A DNA stretch of 64,000 nucleotides, from the NCBI RefSeq assembly GCF_001412215.1, contig NZ_LLWP01000005.1, positions 1 through 64,000 of the forward strand, in the 5' to 3' direction. Position 1 is the stretch's first letter. Each line of letters starts with the position of its first letter. The notes under the pieces are model-generated. The model saw only the letters and a list, made by a program, of their open reading frames with translations. It made no database searches and was not told where the DNA came from. Shown here one piece after another: positions 16,573 through 25,465 of this stretch. The position numbers and the translations under genes were made by a program. This DNA is from Pedobacter sp. Hv1 (GTDB taxonomy: Bacteria > Bacteroidota > Bacteroidia > Sphingobacteriales > Sphingobacteriaceae).

Positions 16573-18693
16573 TTAACCTAAGAAAACAACTGTCATCTGG
16601 GTTCCTTTTTCATCACTTTTAATGTCAAGTGATGCATTAATTTTGCCCAACAGTTCTTTAACAATCAGCAAGCCATAACCAGACGATTTACTTTTAACGT
16701 TATTGCCTGTCATCAGTTCGTTTATCTTTTCGATTGAAATAACATCGCCCTGATTTAAAATAGAGAGATAAGGTTTACCCGCTTCATTTATGGCTGCATT
16801 TAAATAAATGCTGGTGTTAGGGTAAGCATGGTTAATTGCATTTTGCAATAGGTTTCGCAAAACAATAATGAGTAGATTTTGATCGCTTTGCAAATTGGCT
16901 AGGCTTACATTTCCGGTAGCAATTACCAGTTCTTTTGCTTCAGCCTGGTTCTGCATCAACAAAGTTGCCTCTTCAAATAATTGTGCTATTGCTATGGTTT
17001 CAATATCCAATTCGAAATGTTCCATCTGACTTTTAGACCATAACAACAAATCTTCCATGGTAGCCAATAAACTGGAAGAAGATTGCATTAATTTTTTTTG
17101 ATGTTGGCTTTTCTCTTCTTCCGAAATATAGTTGGGATTTGCTTGCTGCAATTTTAAAAATGTAAACAATTGACTAACTGGGCTACGCAGGTCGTGCGAA
17201 ATGATACTAAACAATTTGGCCTTGGTCTGGTTTGCGCCTGTTAATTGTTCATTTAAGAGATCTAATTGTTTGTTCTTTTGATTGAGTAATAAATTTGCTT
17301 TTTGTTTATTTCTAAAGTTTAAATAAATAGATAACAAGGCCACAAATAATAAAAATGCACCTCCAATTAGTAACCATCTGGTGTTACGTTCTTGTTTAAG
17401 TTGAAGGTTTTTTGCTTCATTTTCTCTGTTTAAAACCCCTATCTCTCGTTTTTTAGATTCGTTCTGAAATTTAGCCTCCATTTCTGCTAAATTCAATGAT
17501 ATTTTTCTTTGGCTAAGCGAATCTGATAGGACCACATATTTACTAAAATAATCAGCAGAAACTTGCGAATTACCTGATGCCATTTCCAATTGGGTAAGCG
17601 CTTTTAACAGATCAGAATATTGTTCTTTGTTGTACAATGCCGCACCATGTTCGGCCATTTTATAATACTTAATGGCTAAAGGTTTGTTATCCATTGCCTT
17701 ATAGTAATCGCCATAGGCTTGATTAACGCCACAGGTTAAAACTTCATTGTTATCAATTTTCGATTGTTTGTCTGCTTTATCTATATAAGTTTTGGCAAGT
17801 TTAAAATCTTTTTCTTTAACCGCCAACAACCCCATTTCTAAACTCGAAGAAACAAGTTCCGACCATCGGCCTGGTTTATCGCCAACCACTTTATGCAAAA
17901 GATTATAGTACTTCAAAGCCTCTGTTTTATTATTTAACAAGGCATAACTTCTAATCAACTTGCCATAGGCAGCTACATCAATTACAACAGACGAATTTAA
18001 ATAAGGCTTAACCTGGTTTAAATATTCTAATGCTTTATTGGGCTGTTTAAGATACAAATAGATTTCAGCTACCATCATTAATTTTGAGCCGTAATCTAAT
18101 TTGAGCTTTAAAATTTTAGTAGTATCTACAATTGGTTTATGGAGTTCTACGCTTTTCAAGAAATTGCTCAGAGCGATACCATAATAAAACTTTTGCTGCT
18201 GATTGTACATGCCCAAGTTAAAATAGATATCTGTTTTACTTTTCAAGGTATCGGTAGTTTCTACTATTTGCTTTAGCCTTTGGGCTGCTGAATCTGCTTT
18301 TCCTTGCATCCCTACATAATGGTAGATAGAAATGAGGTTACCCAGCACTTTAGCCCCTTTTGATACCATGTTGCCTTCTTTGGCTGTTTCGTAGGCTAGC
18401 TCAAAATATTGCTTGGCCAGTTTAAAATTTTGTTTGTAATAATACCCAGTTCCTACGGCACTACTGAATAAAAATTTGTAGTTGTACTCTTTAGGTTTCA
18501 CAATCTTTAAGCCTGCTTCTCCTTCTTTAATCAGCAAATCGATGGTCTCGGTTTTACCATTAAAAGAGGCCATAATTGTTTCGCAAGCTTTTCTCTTTTC
18601 GGTAAGCATTTGAAGATGTTTGTCCTGTTGCGCAACACACAATGTTGACCACACAGTTAAACAAATTGTAGAAAGCGTTCTGATATATTTCAT
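16573..18693 (-). CDS. TPR-containing sensor histidine kinase
   Basis: 706 residues. Signal peptide 1-21 (TVWSTLCVAQ), then tetratricopeptide-like helical repeats to about 400, a coiled coil (400-438), one membrane span at 440-460 and a cytosolic kinase. The HisKA phospho-acceptor is His500 in SIISHDLRSP. The HATPase part has the N box RNLLQNAINHAY and the G box SSGYGLLIVKELL. The sensor is thus a periplasmic TPR domain. Its ATG overlaps the stop of the LytTR regulator gene (TAATG), so the two form one operon and a cognate pair. Pairing of a HisKA-type kinase with a LytTR regulator is less usual than a LytS-type kinase. Confidence 0.92.
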   Translation of the reverse strand: MKYIRTLSTICLTVWSTLCVAQQDKHLQMLTEKRKACETIMASFNGKTETIDLLIKEGEAGLKIVKPKEYNYKFLFSSAVGTGYYYKQNFKLAKQYFELAYETAKEGNMVSKGAKVLGNLISIYHYVGMQGKADSAAQRLKQIVETTDTLKSKTDIYFNLGMYNQQQKFYYGIALSNFLKSVELHKPIVDTTKILKLKLDYGSKLMMVAEIYLYLKQPNKALEYLNQVKPYLNSSVVIDVAAYGKLIRSYALLNNKTEALKYYNLLHKVVGDKPGRWSELVSSSLEMGLLAVKEKDFKLAKTYIDKADKQSKIDNNEVLTCGVNQAYGDYYKAMDNKPLAIKYYKMAEHGAALYNKEQYSDLLKALTQLEMASGNSQVSADYFSKYVVLSDSLSQRKISLNLAEMEAKFQNESKKREIGVLNRENEAKNLQLKQERNTRWLLIGGAFLLFVALLSIYLNFRNKQKANLLLNQKNKQLDLLNEQLTGANQTKAKLFSIISHDLRSPVSQLFTFLKLQQANPNYISEEEKSQHQKKLMQSSSSLLATMEDLLLWSKSQMEHFELDIETIAIAQLFEEATLLMQNQAEAKELVIATGNVSLANLQSDQNLLIIVLRNLLQNAINHAYPNTSIYLNAAINEAGKPYLSILNQGDVISIEKINELMTGNNVKSKSSGYGLLIVKELLGKINASLDIKSDEKGTQMTVVFLG

Positions 18694-19403
18694 TACTTAA
18701 ATGCTTGTTTAGCTTCTTTAAGGTAAGTTTTCCCTATGGGTAAGGTATTTAGTCCTATTACAATTTGTTTAGTACCAAAACTGTCTATTTTATTTGTTGC
18801 CACCACATAACTTCTATGTATACGCATAAACTTTCCAACAGGTAGCGATTCTAAGAAATTTGAAAGTGTAGCTAATGTTAAATGTTCTTTTTTGTCGGTC
18901 ACTATCTTTGTGTAATCGCCATAGGCCTCTAAATAAAGTATTTCATTTGAATTTAAGGTTACCATTTGATGACCTTCTTTAAAGATGATCTTTTCATTTT
19001 CAAAAAGAACATCGTAAGCTTCGGCTTTGTCTTTTAATTGGGTAAAATCAAATACTCTTTTAATGGTACTCTCAAAACGCACACTTTCCAATGGTTTTAA
19101 AATAAAATCGAACACTTTTAACTGGAAACCTTGCAAAGCATATTCTGGATGAGAAGAAATGATGATGTTAATGGTATCAAGTGCAGTAATCGACTTGATA
19201 AAGTCAAGACCGTTTAGCTCAGGCATATCAATATCTAAGAATAAGATATCTGGCCTTTGTATTTTGATGAAATCTAGAGCTTCTATAGGGTTGCTAAAAC
19301 TACCTAGTACATTCAATTTTTGATGCTCCTTGGCTTCAGCTTCAACAGCCATTCTGTCGAGGTCATCATCATCAATAATCAGGCAAGTCAAAGTGTTTTT
19401 CAT
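18693..19403 (-). CDS. LytTR family response regulator
   Basis: 236 residues. Receiver domain 1-120 with acidic pocket DDDD at 11-14, phospho-acceptor Asp57 in FLDIDMPELNG and Lys in ILKPLE. The LytTR DNA-binding domain (about 140-236) has LYLEAYGDYTKIV, TLSNFLESL, FMRIHRSYVV and NTLPIGKTYL. LytTR proteins bind direct 9-bp repeats about 21 bp apart. Such sites occur in front of three genes beside this operon and one at 51 kb, which makes this protein the obvious candidate to bind them. It is the first gene of the operon with the TPR kinase. Confidence 0.93.
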   Translation of the reverse strand: MKNTLTCLIIDDDDLDRMAVEAEAKEHQKLNVLGSFSNPIEALDFIKIQRPDILFLDIDMPELNGLDFIKSITALDTINIIISSHPEYALQGFQLKVFDFILKPLESVRFESTIKRVFDFTQLKDKAEAYDVLFENEKIIFKEGHQMVTLNSNEILYLEAYGDYTKIVTDKKEHLTLATLSNFLESLPVGKFMRIHRSYVVATNKIDSFGTKQIVIGLNTLPIGKTYLKEAKQAFK

Positions 19404-19499
19404 AGAAACAGATCAGATATAGATACTTAAATATACACAAAAAATAGACTTAAAAGCGAATGATCAAGTTGAACAATATTTCGAGATTTTATTTCAAAA

Positions 19500-19523
19500 T
19501 AACTAATATATTAGTTAAATTAG
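19500..19523 (+). promoter_or_regulatory. 18-bp perfect palindrome over the promoter of the 19528 gene
   Basis: TAACTAATA/TATTAGTTA (19500-19517) is a perfect palindrome. A minus-7-like TAAATTAG (19516-19523) abuts it and ends four bases before the ATG at 19528. A related inverted repeat with ACTAA/TTAGT arms lies in front of the radical SAM gene (22042-22072). Probable operator. Confidence 0.55.
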
Positions 19524-19527
19524 CCGA

Positions 19528-20754
19528 ATGAGGGATAAAATCTGCATACATTTTATAATTTTAATGTGCATCAGCTTTGCTTCATTTGCTCAAAGCACAT
19601 TGACCATTAATGGTACTGTTAGAGATGAGAAGGGCTTGTTGCCAGGCGCTACCATTTATGTAAGTGGTTATCAAATGGCCACCAGTACAGATCATCTGGG
19701 CAAATTTATCTTGCCCAAGCTTGTGCCAGGCAGTTATGACATTCTTGTTCAGATGATAGGTTACAAAGCCTATAAAAAGAGAATTGTGATTTCTGATAAA
19801 TCTGTAACAATTGACGTAACGTTACAAGAAGATCCCACCTCGCTGAATGAAATTGTAGTAAAGCTAGATCCAAAAAGGGCAGCATATGTTAAACTCTTTT
19901 TAGAAGTGTTTATTGGCAAAACACCTAACGCATCGCAATGTAAGCTTTTAAATCCCAATGCACTCATTTTCAATTATGATAAAGAAAATGATATCCTTTC
20001 TGGCAGTGCTAACGAATTGCTAACCATAGAGAATAAAGCATTGGGTTATACCATTAAATATATGTTAGAGGGTTTTGAATTTAATAAAAAAGCAAAAGTC
20101 TTTTATTTTGATGGTCAAGCCTATTTCCAAGAAATGGAGGGCAGTAAGGCAGGGCAAAGGAGATGGTTAAGGGCTAGAGAAATTGCTTACCATGGCTCTA
20201 GAGAACATTTTTTTAGATCGTTGTACAACAATACCATCACCCAAGAAGGTTACATTATTAACAAAATGTACAAAACGCCGCACCCTAAAGATAGCCTTAT
20301 CAATGCAAATATCAAGCGGCTAACCGAGCAATCACGCAAGGTAACACAAATGTATAGCCCAGGTGTAGACTCTATAGCTTATTGGATTAAACAGCGTAAT
20401 ATATTTCAACCAGAAAATAATTTTGATACGGCTAAAGTAAATGTAGATACATTGGTTAAAGTATATGATAAGGATATGAAAATGATGAGTTTTAAAGATG
20501 CCCTTTTTATCATTTACACCCGCGAAAGAGAAACAGATCATTATTTCTCTTCTGGAAACTGGCAAGCCCGACCAGAAGATATGCCCAACTACCAAGTATC
20601 CATCATCAACAGACTAGAGCCTCAAATTCTTTTTTATGCCAATGGTACCATTCCTGAGCCAAAAAGTATACTTTACCAAGGTTTTTTTGCCTACGAAAAA
20701 ATAGCCGATATGTTGCCCATAGATTATGTACCTCAACAAAAACCTAAACCATAA
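19528..20754 (+). CDS. CarboxypepD_reg-like domain protein, tandem paralogue 1
   Basis: 408 residues, signal peptide to about FASFAQ. Residues 24-110 are a carboxypeptidase-regulatory-like beta sandwich (LTINGTVRDEKGLLPGATIYV, then GKFILPKLVPGSYDILVQMIGY) ending in NEIVVK, the TonB-box-like segment typical of TonB receptors. However, there is no plug or barrel: after DPKRAAYVKLFLEVFIG comes about 290 residues of a domain I recognise only as a Bacteroidota family (FNYDKEN, ALGYTIKYML, RREIAYHGSREHFF-like, YQGFFAYEKIADMLP). About half identical to the next gene, 23 bp downstream. Function unknown; periplasmic or outer membrane. Confidence 0.8.
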   Translation: MRDKICIHFIILMCISFASFAQSTLTINGTVRDEKGLLPGATIYVSGYQMATSTDHLGKFILPKLVPGSYDILVQMIGYKAYKKRIVISDKSVTIDVTLQEDPTSLNEIVVKLDPKRAAYVKLFLEVFIGKTPNASQCKLLNPNALIFNYDKENDILSGSANELLTIENKALGYTIKYMLEGFEFNKKAKVFYFDGQAYFQEMEGSKAGQRRWLRAREIAYHGSREHFFRSLYNNTITQEGYIINKMYKTPHPKDSLINANIKRLTEQSRKVTQMYSPGVDSIAYWIKQRNIFQPENNFDTAKVNVDTLVKVYDKDMKMMSFKDALFIIYTRERETDHYFSSGNWQARPEDMPNYQVSIINRLEPQILFYANGTIPEPKSILYQGFFAYEKIADMLPIDYVPQQKPKP

Positions 20755-20777
20755 CCCTTTCCAAAATTATAAGCCAG

Positions 20778-22016
20778 ATGCTAAAACAACTATTTCTTTT
20801 ATTATTTATTTCCGTTTCTGCCAGCAGTGCTGCTTTTGCGCAAAACACCTTGACTATTAGTGGTACCATTAAAGATAAAGATGGCGCATTGCCAGGGGCG
20901 GTAGTTTATGTGAGTGGTTACAAAATGACTGCGGTAGCAAATAACGATGGCAAATTTGTGTTGTTAAATCTTGCTCCCGGTAATTACGATCTCTTGATCC
21001 AAATGGTTGGTTTTGCACCCTATAAAAAGAACATTGTGATCTCCGATAAATCAATAGACATTGACGTATTGTTAAAGGAAAGCACCACCACTTTAAACGA
21101 GATTGTGGTTAAGCCAGATCCGAAAAGAGCAGGTTACCTATTACTATTCAAAGAGCTTTTTATTGGGCTTTCTCCCAATGCTAAAACCTGCGAGCTCTTA
21201 AATCCAGAAGAACTTATTTTCAATTTTGACAAAGAAAGCAACGTACTTAGCGGCAAAAGTTTGGAGTTTTTAGTGATAGAAAATAAAGCATTGGGCTATC
21301 GGGTAAAGTATTTGGTAGATTATTTTGAGTATGCTTTTAAAACCAGAACCTTTTATTACGAAGGTCAACCCTTTTTTGAAGAAATGAAAGGGAGCAATAG
21401 CAAACAAAGAAAATGGGCCAAAGCTAGAGAGATTGCCTATAATGGTTCGACCCAACATTTTTTCAAGGCTTTATACGAAAACAGGGTGAAGGAAGAAGGT
21501 TTTGTGATTAACAAATTGATTGAGATGCCAAATATGATGAGAAAGCCAGATAGCTTAATCAATGCAAATATCAAAAGACTTACTGCTGGCAATAAAGGTC
21601 TGGTTAGGACATTGACTTTTAATGGTTCGGATTCTTTATCTTATTGGATTAGGCAACGTGGGGAACCAAAAGTAGTAAATACCATCAATAGGGCCGATGT
21701 ATTAGTTGATACATTGGTAAAAACATTTAATAAGGATATCAAAATGATCAATTATCAAGATGCCCTGTATGTGATCTATAAAAACGAATATGAGCCTAAT
21801 GGTTTTTCTTTTACAGGTCATAGACAATCAAGACCTATGGATATGCCAGAATACCAGATCTCTTTGATCCATAAGTTAGAGCAGAAGGCTTATTTTTATG
21901 CCAATGGTGGGATTTTTGATCCGAGAAGCCTTTTATTTCAAGGTTATTGGGCTTATGAAAAAGTTGGCGACATGGTACCTATGGATTATGTGCCTATTGT
22001 AAAAGCAAAAAAATAG
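20778..22016 (+). CDS. CarboxypepD_reg-like domain protein, tandem paralogue 2
   Basis: 412 residues, signal peptide ending SAAFAQ. Same architecture and length as the upstream neighbour: beta-sandwich LTISGTIKDKDGALPGAVVYV, the NEIVVKPDPKRAGY junction, FNFDKESNVLSG, ENKALGYRVKYL, AREIAYNGSTQHFFKALY and the C-terminal FQGYWAYEKVGDMVPMDYVP. The 23-bp gap and conserved ends show a tandem gene duplication followed by divergence. Both genes are probably cotranscribed from the palindrome-controlled promoter at 19500. Role unknown. Confidence 0.8.
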   Translation: MLKQLFLLLFISVSASSAAFAQNTLTISGTIKDKDGALPGAVVYVSGYKMTAVANNDGKFVLLNLAPGNYDLLIQMVGFAPYKKNIVISDKSIDIDVLLKESTTTLNEIVVKPDPKRAGYLLLFKELFIGLSPNAKTCELLNPEELIFNFDKESNVLSGKSLEFLVIENKALGYRVKYLVDYFEYAFKTRTFYYEGQPFFEEMKGSNSKQRKWAKAREIAYNGSTQHFFKALYENRVKEEGFVINKLIEMPNMMRKPDSLINANIKRLTAGNKGLVRTLTFNGSDSLSYWIRQRGEPKVVNTINRADVLVDTLVKTFNKDIKMINYQDALYVIYKNEYEPNGFSFTGHRQSRPMDMPEYQISLIHKLEQKAYFYANGGIFDPRSLLFQGYWAYEKVGDMVPMDYVPIVKAKK

Positions 22017-22041
22017 CTTATCGATTGTGGAAAAGTCAAGT

Positions 22042-22072
22042 CTAAAATTACTAATATTTTTAGTAATTTTAG
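22042..22072. promoter_or_regulatory. 13-bp perfect inverted repeat before the radical SAM gene
   Basis: CTAAAATTACTAA (22042-22054) and TTAGTAATTTTAG (22060-22072) form a perfect inverted repeat with a 5-nt centre, ending three bases before the ATG at 22076. A minus-7-like TAATTTTA (22064-22071) lies inside the right arm. It can be an operator overlapping the promoter or an RNA hairpin hiding the start. Confidence 0.6.
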
Positions 22073-22075
22073 TTT

Positions 22076-23149
22076 ATGAGTACCGCTGAAGAAAACCAAG
22101 ACAATTACCTTAACGGCCGTGGCGCACAATTGAATACAGCCAATAGATTTCTTAAAAATGCTTTAACCAAAGCGCATGTAGAAGGAATAGACGATTGGGA
22201 AGAGCCCAATGAAAAGACCAGTTTCATTATAGGCACCTCAAAATCTGTGGTAAACAAGGTTGATAGTCCAGATGTAAGAATGGGCTATTCCCTTAACCCC
22301 TATCAGGGCTGCGAGCATGGTTGTATTTATTGTTATGCTCGTAATTCTCACGAGTATTGGGGCTTTAGTGCAGGCTTAGATTTTGAAAGAAAAATCATCG
22401 TTAAAAAAGATGCGCCAGAGCTCTTCAAAAAATTTCTCGAAAGAAAATCTTGGAACGCCTATCCTATTTCTTTATCAGGCAATACAGACTGTTACCAACC
22501 TGCCGAACGGAAATTTAAACTGACCAGACAGTTATTAGAAATTGCATTGGCCTACAAACAGCCTATTGCCATGATTACTAAAAATGCCTTAATTCTAAGA
22601 GATCTAGACATTTTACAGGAAATGGCTAAATTAAAACTGGCCATGGTGTATGTTTCGATAACCAGTTTAGACGAAAAATTACGTTTAAAGCTAGAACCCC
22701 GAACAACCACTGCTAAACAGCGATTGAAAATTATTGAAGAACTAAGCAAGGTTAACCTACCAACTGGGGTAATGGCCGCACCAATGATTCCCGGTTTAAA
22801 CAACCACGAACTGCCTGCAATTTTAAAAGCAAGCGCCAATAACGGTGCTAAAAGTGCGGGTTATACCGTGGTACGGTTAAATGGTGCCATCAATAAAATA
22901 TTTGAAGACTGGCTTCGTAAAAATTTCCCAGATCGATTTGATAAGGTATGGCACATGATCCAAAGCTGCCACAATGGAAATGTAAACGATAGTAGGTTTG
23001 GCACCAGAATGTGTGGAGAAGGTAATTTTGCAGAATTGATTAGAAATACATTTAAGCTACATTGCCGATTAAATGGATTAAATGTTGAAAATATAGAATT
23101 GGACACCAGCTTGTTCAAAATTCCAACGGCGCAAACTAGCCTATTCTAA
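22076..23149 (+). CDS. PA0069 family radical SAM protein (SplB-like)
   Basis: 357 residues. The radical SAM cluster motif CEHGCIYCYAR (CxxxCxxC spacing) follows NPYQG at about residue 80, as in the SPL-related PA0069 family. Further family marks are SGNTDCYQPAERKFKLTR, ITKNALILRD and the C-terminal FGTRMCGEGNFAE. It binds a 4Fe-4S cluster and S-adenosylmethionine; the substrate of the family is not established, although resemblance to spore photoproduct lyase suggests DNA or RNA. The inverted repeat right before the start implies specific regulation. Confidence 0.88.
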   Translation: MSTAEENQDNYLNGRGAQLNTANRFLKNALTKAHVEGIDDWEEPNEKTSFIIGTSKSVVNKVDSPDVRMGYSLNPYQGCEHGCIYCYARNSHEYWGFSAGLDFERKIIVKKDAPELFKKFLERKSWNAYPISLSGNTDCYQPAERKFKLTRQLLEIALAYKQPIAMITKNALILRDLDILQEMAKLKLAMVYVSITSLDEKLRLKLEPRTTTAKQRLKIIEELSKVNLPTGVMAAPMIPGLNNHELPAILKASANNGAKSAGYTVVRLNGAINKIFEDWLRKNFPDRFDKVWHMIQSCHNGNVNDSRFGTRMCGEGNFAELIRNTFKLHCRLNGLNVENIELDTSLFKIPTAQTSLF

Positions 23150-23177
23150 AAAAAAGCCTGACCCCAAAAAGGGGCCA
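23147..23177. terminator. Bidirectional terminator between convergent genes
   Basis: TGACCCC (23159-23165) and GGGGCCA (23171-23177) pair with one A-C mismatch around AAAAA. The A-run at 23147-23155 gives a T-run on the minus strand, so it best serves the metalloprotease operon. Confidence 0.65.
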
Positions 23178-23214
23178 AGCGCTCATTATTAAAAGTAAAA
23201 GAAGGAAATATTTG

Positions 23215-24828
23215 TTAATAGACGCCAATCTCCGCCAGTGCGGCATATTTGTCACCGTCGTGGGCAGATTTTGCAATTATTTTAAAGTATCTGATGGTTT
23301 GTTTGGTGGGCAAGTTAAAATATTGCACCGAACTACTGTTAGCCAACACATAGTTACCAGCTGAGCTGAAGTTTTGTCCATCGGTACTTACTAAGATCTC
23401 AAAATCTTTAACCGAACGAGATAGAGTATTCCTTTGAGCAAGGGCAATTCCATCTATTGATTTTGCACTTCCCATGTCAATCGTAACCTGATGTGGGTAA
23501 TTTGCAGCAGTACCGGTCCATTTAGAATGCCAATAGCTATTCAAATCTCCATCAATCAACTTGTCGGCACGACCATCAGTTGCGCCTTCGCCCGAAGTTT
23601 CTTCAGAACTAAAAGAGCTTACAGACCAACCTTGTTTGCTTAATTCGTTACGGGTACCAAATTCTAATACTGGAATATTATTGACAAATTTATAGAGGTA
23701 ACTAAAACTCTTAACCGTACCATTTTCATGAACTAGCCCAATTCTGAGTTCGTATTCGGTATTGCCTTTAAACTCGAGGTCTGCCAATGGTATTTCTATT
23801 TTAAATTCATTGGTTCCAAACGGTTTCGATTCCCAGGTTACTGCATTGTAATCTTTATTTACACCTAGGCCTTCGTTATTTACATTTGGATCGTTATAAT
23901 AGACAATGCTATTTACTTTGTTATTGGTAGCGTATTTACCTGAAATAAGTATACTAGCCTTAGCCGCATCATAATTGGCGCTAATGGTACTGATGCTAGC
24001 ATTTACCGCTCCATAATAGGTTTTATCGTCTATATTAAATATTTGATTTGCATTTAAAACAGCAGCATCTGTTGCCGTTAAACTCGTTTTAGAAAGACTT
24101 AGTGTATAATTACCCGCCCCCATTAAAGCAGTACCTAAGCTTGCTTTTTCGGTCATTTTTACACAGTTATGTGGCAAGTTTAAGCCATGGCCCAATTCAT
24201 GCATCATCCCACCATACCATTTGGTAAACTTACTTGTACCAATATATTTGGGTTCAAGCCCTTCGTAGTCCATTGCATAACACCATTTACCTGTACCGTA
24301 AAATGGACCATCAATTGGTGTTCCATCAGCATTATAGCCATAAGGTGGTAATAAGATTAAACTGTGTACACTCGTTTGGTCTTTAGGATTGGCTGCAAAA
24401 TAGGCATTAATTTCTGCTGCTATAGCCCCAGAACCGCCCTCTCTTGGGTATTCGCTTTTGGTTTTAGTACCAAAAATGGTTACAATCTTTACCCTATTTT
24501 TATCGTTAACCCATAATCCGAAAGTTTTGTCGGTATAACCCAGTCGGGTCATTTCCTCTTTGTAAAACTTTTGCCCCATCAATAAAATTTCACTCAAACG
24601 TTTTTTATAACCAGGCACAGTATCCAAATCTTTTGGAACAAAATAAATAATATTCAAATTGTGGGCTCGGTCACTTCCAAAACCATCAGCGGTATTGTAA
24701 GCATAAGTTACTTTTGGGGTAGTGGGCGTAGTAGGGGTTGGTGTAGGCGTTGTTTCGGTCTTTTTACAAGCCAATACCATAAGACCGAGCAACATGGTAA
24801 GTAGCATTTTATTAATTATATTTTTCAT
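23215..24828 (-). CDS. Zinc metalloprotease lipoprotein with C-terminal F5/8 type C domain
   Basis: 537 residues. Lipoprotein signal ending VLAC (Cys21), then a Thr/Pro linker (27-38). The catalytic motif is HELGHGLNLPH at 210-220 (HExxHxxNxxH), with ALMGAGNY near 234-241 as a possible Met-turn; in classical metzincins the eighth position is Gly, here Asn. Residues about 395-537 are a discoidin (F5/8 type C) domain, DGRADKLIDGDLNSYWHSKW to IRYFKIIAKSA, usually binding sugars. It is the last gene of a SusC-SusD-discoidin operon, so a surface protease acting on a glycosylated protein or peptide is the likely role. Confidence 0.85.
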   Translation of the reverse strand: MKNIINKMLLTMLLGLMVLACKKTETTPTPTPTTPTTPKVTYAYNTADGFGSDRAHNLNIIYFVPKDLDTVPGYKKRLSEILLMGQKFYKEEMTRLGYTDKTFGLWVNDKNRVKIVTIFGTKTKSEYPREGGSGAIAAEINAYFAANPKDQTSVHSLILLPPYGYNADGTPIDGPFYGTGKWCYAMDYEGLEPKYIGTSKFTKWYGGMMHELGHGLNLPHNCVKMTEKASLGTALMGAGNYTLSLSKTSLTATDAAVLNANQIFNIDDKTYYGAVNASISTISANYDAAKASILISGKYATNNKVNSIVYYNDPNVNNEGLGVNKDYNAVTWESKPFGTNEFKIEIPLADLEFKGNTEYELRIGLVHENGTVKSFSYLYKFVNNIPVLEFGTRNELSKQGWSVSSFSSEETSGEGATDGRADKLIDGDLNSYWHSKWTGTAANYPHQVTIDMGSAKSIDGIALAQRNTLSRSVKDFEILVSTDGQNFSSAGNYVLANSSSVQYFNLPTKQTIRYFKIIAKSAHDGDKYAALAEIGVY

Positions 24829-24861
24829 AGGTAGCTATAGGATAGGGAATGACAATTAAAG

Positions 24862-24900
24862 TTAACTACCCTAACATTAAAATAACATTAGGGCAGTTAA
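24862..24900. other. Intercistronic hairpin before the metalloprotease gene
   Basis: TTAACTACCCTAA (24862-24874) pairs with TTAGGGCAGTTAA (24888-24900) with a single mismatch and a 13-nt loop, in the 77-bp gap between the discoidin lipoprotein and the protease. No T-run follows on the minus strand, so a processing, stability or attenuation element is more likely than a full terminator. Confidence 0.6.
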
Positions 24901-24905
24901 TTCTT

Positions 24906-25448
24906 CTATTTAACAGCGAAAACGTCTATTTCGCCCAAAAAAGTATGGTTTGTACCTACTCTTTGAGGTTCTAAAGCGGTTAGCTTTAAATAGCGGTAAC
25001 CTTTTGCAGATGATACCGGAAAATTTTGAAGATCGTTAGAAATCGCAAAATTGAATTCGCCTAAACTGGTAAATGTGGTCCCATCATTGCTTCCTTCTAA
25101 TTTAAATTTTTTCATCCCAACCGCATTAGGTGTAGCAGCATATCTATTGGTTACCCCAACAGAAATCATCTTCACCTCTTTTTTCATATCAATTAGTACC
25201 CAGTGCGGATATGGGGTTACTACTGAATAATCGGTATGCCAATAAGTTTTCGAATCATTGTCAATTAATTTATCTGGTGTACCGTTAGGTGCCTCGTCTG
25301 CAGAAAAGCTAGAAGCAGAAATGGTCCAATCTTTCTTCGACACTGTTAAAGCGGTAGATTCATCTTTAAAAATAACCGAATCAGCTTTATCACAGCCCAT
25401 CACAAACATTAACATGCTTGCCATTAGTAAATATTTAATTTTTTTCAT
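24906..25448 (-). CDS. Discoidin (F5/8 type C) domain lipoprotein
   Basis: 180 residues, lipoprotein signal ending VMGC (Cys19). Residues about 42-180 form one F5/8 type C domain: WTISASSFSADE, GTPDKLIDNDSKTYWHTDY, PYPHWVLIDMKK, FKLEGSNDGTTF and YRYLKLTAL. It is closely similar to the C-terminal domain of the downstream protease (KLIDGD/KLIDND, SYWH/TYWH). As a small surface lipoprotein in a SusCD operon it probably binds the same ligand, like SusE/F-type surface glycan-binding proteins. Confidence 0.88.
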   Translation of the reverse strand: MKKIKYLLMASMLMFVMGCDKADSVIFKDESTALTVSKKDWTISASSFSADEAPNGTPDKLIDNDSKTYWHTDYSVVTPYPHWVLIDMKKEVKMISVGVTNRYAATPNAVGMKKFKLEGSNDGTTFTSLGEFNFAISNDLQNFPVSSAKGYRYLKLTALEPQRVGTNHTFLGEIDVFAVK

Positions 25449-25465
25449 CTGTTTAATCTTATTTA

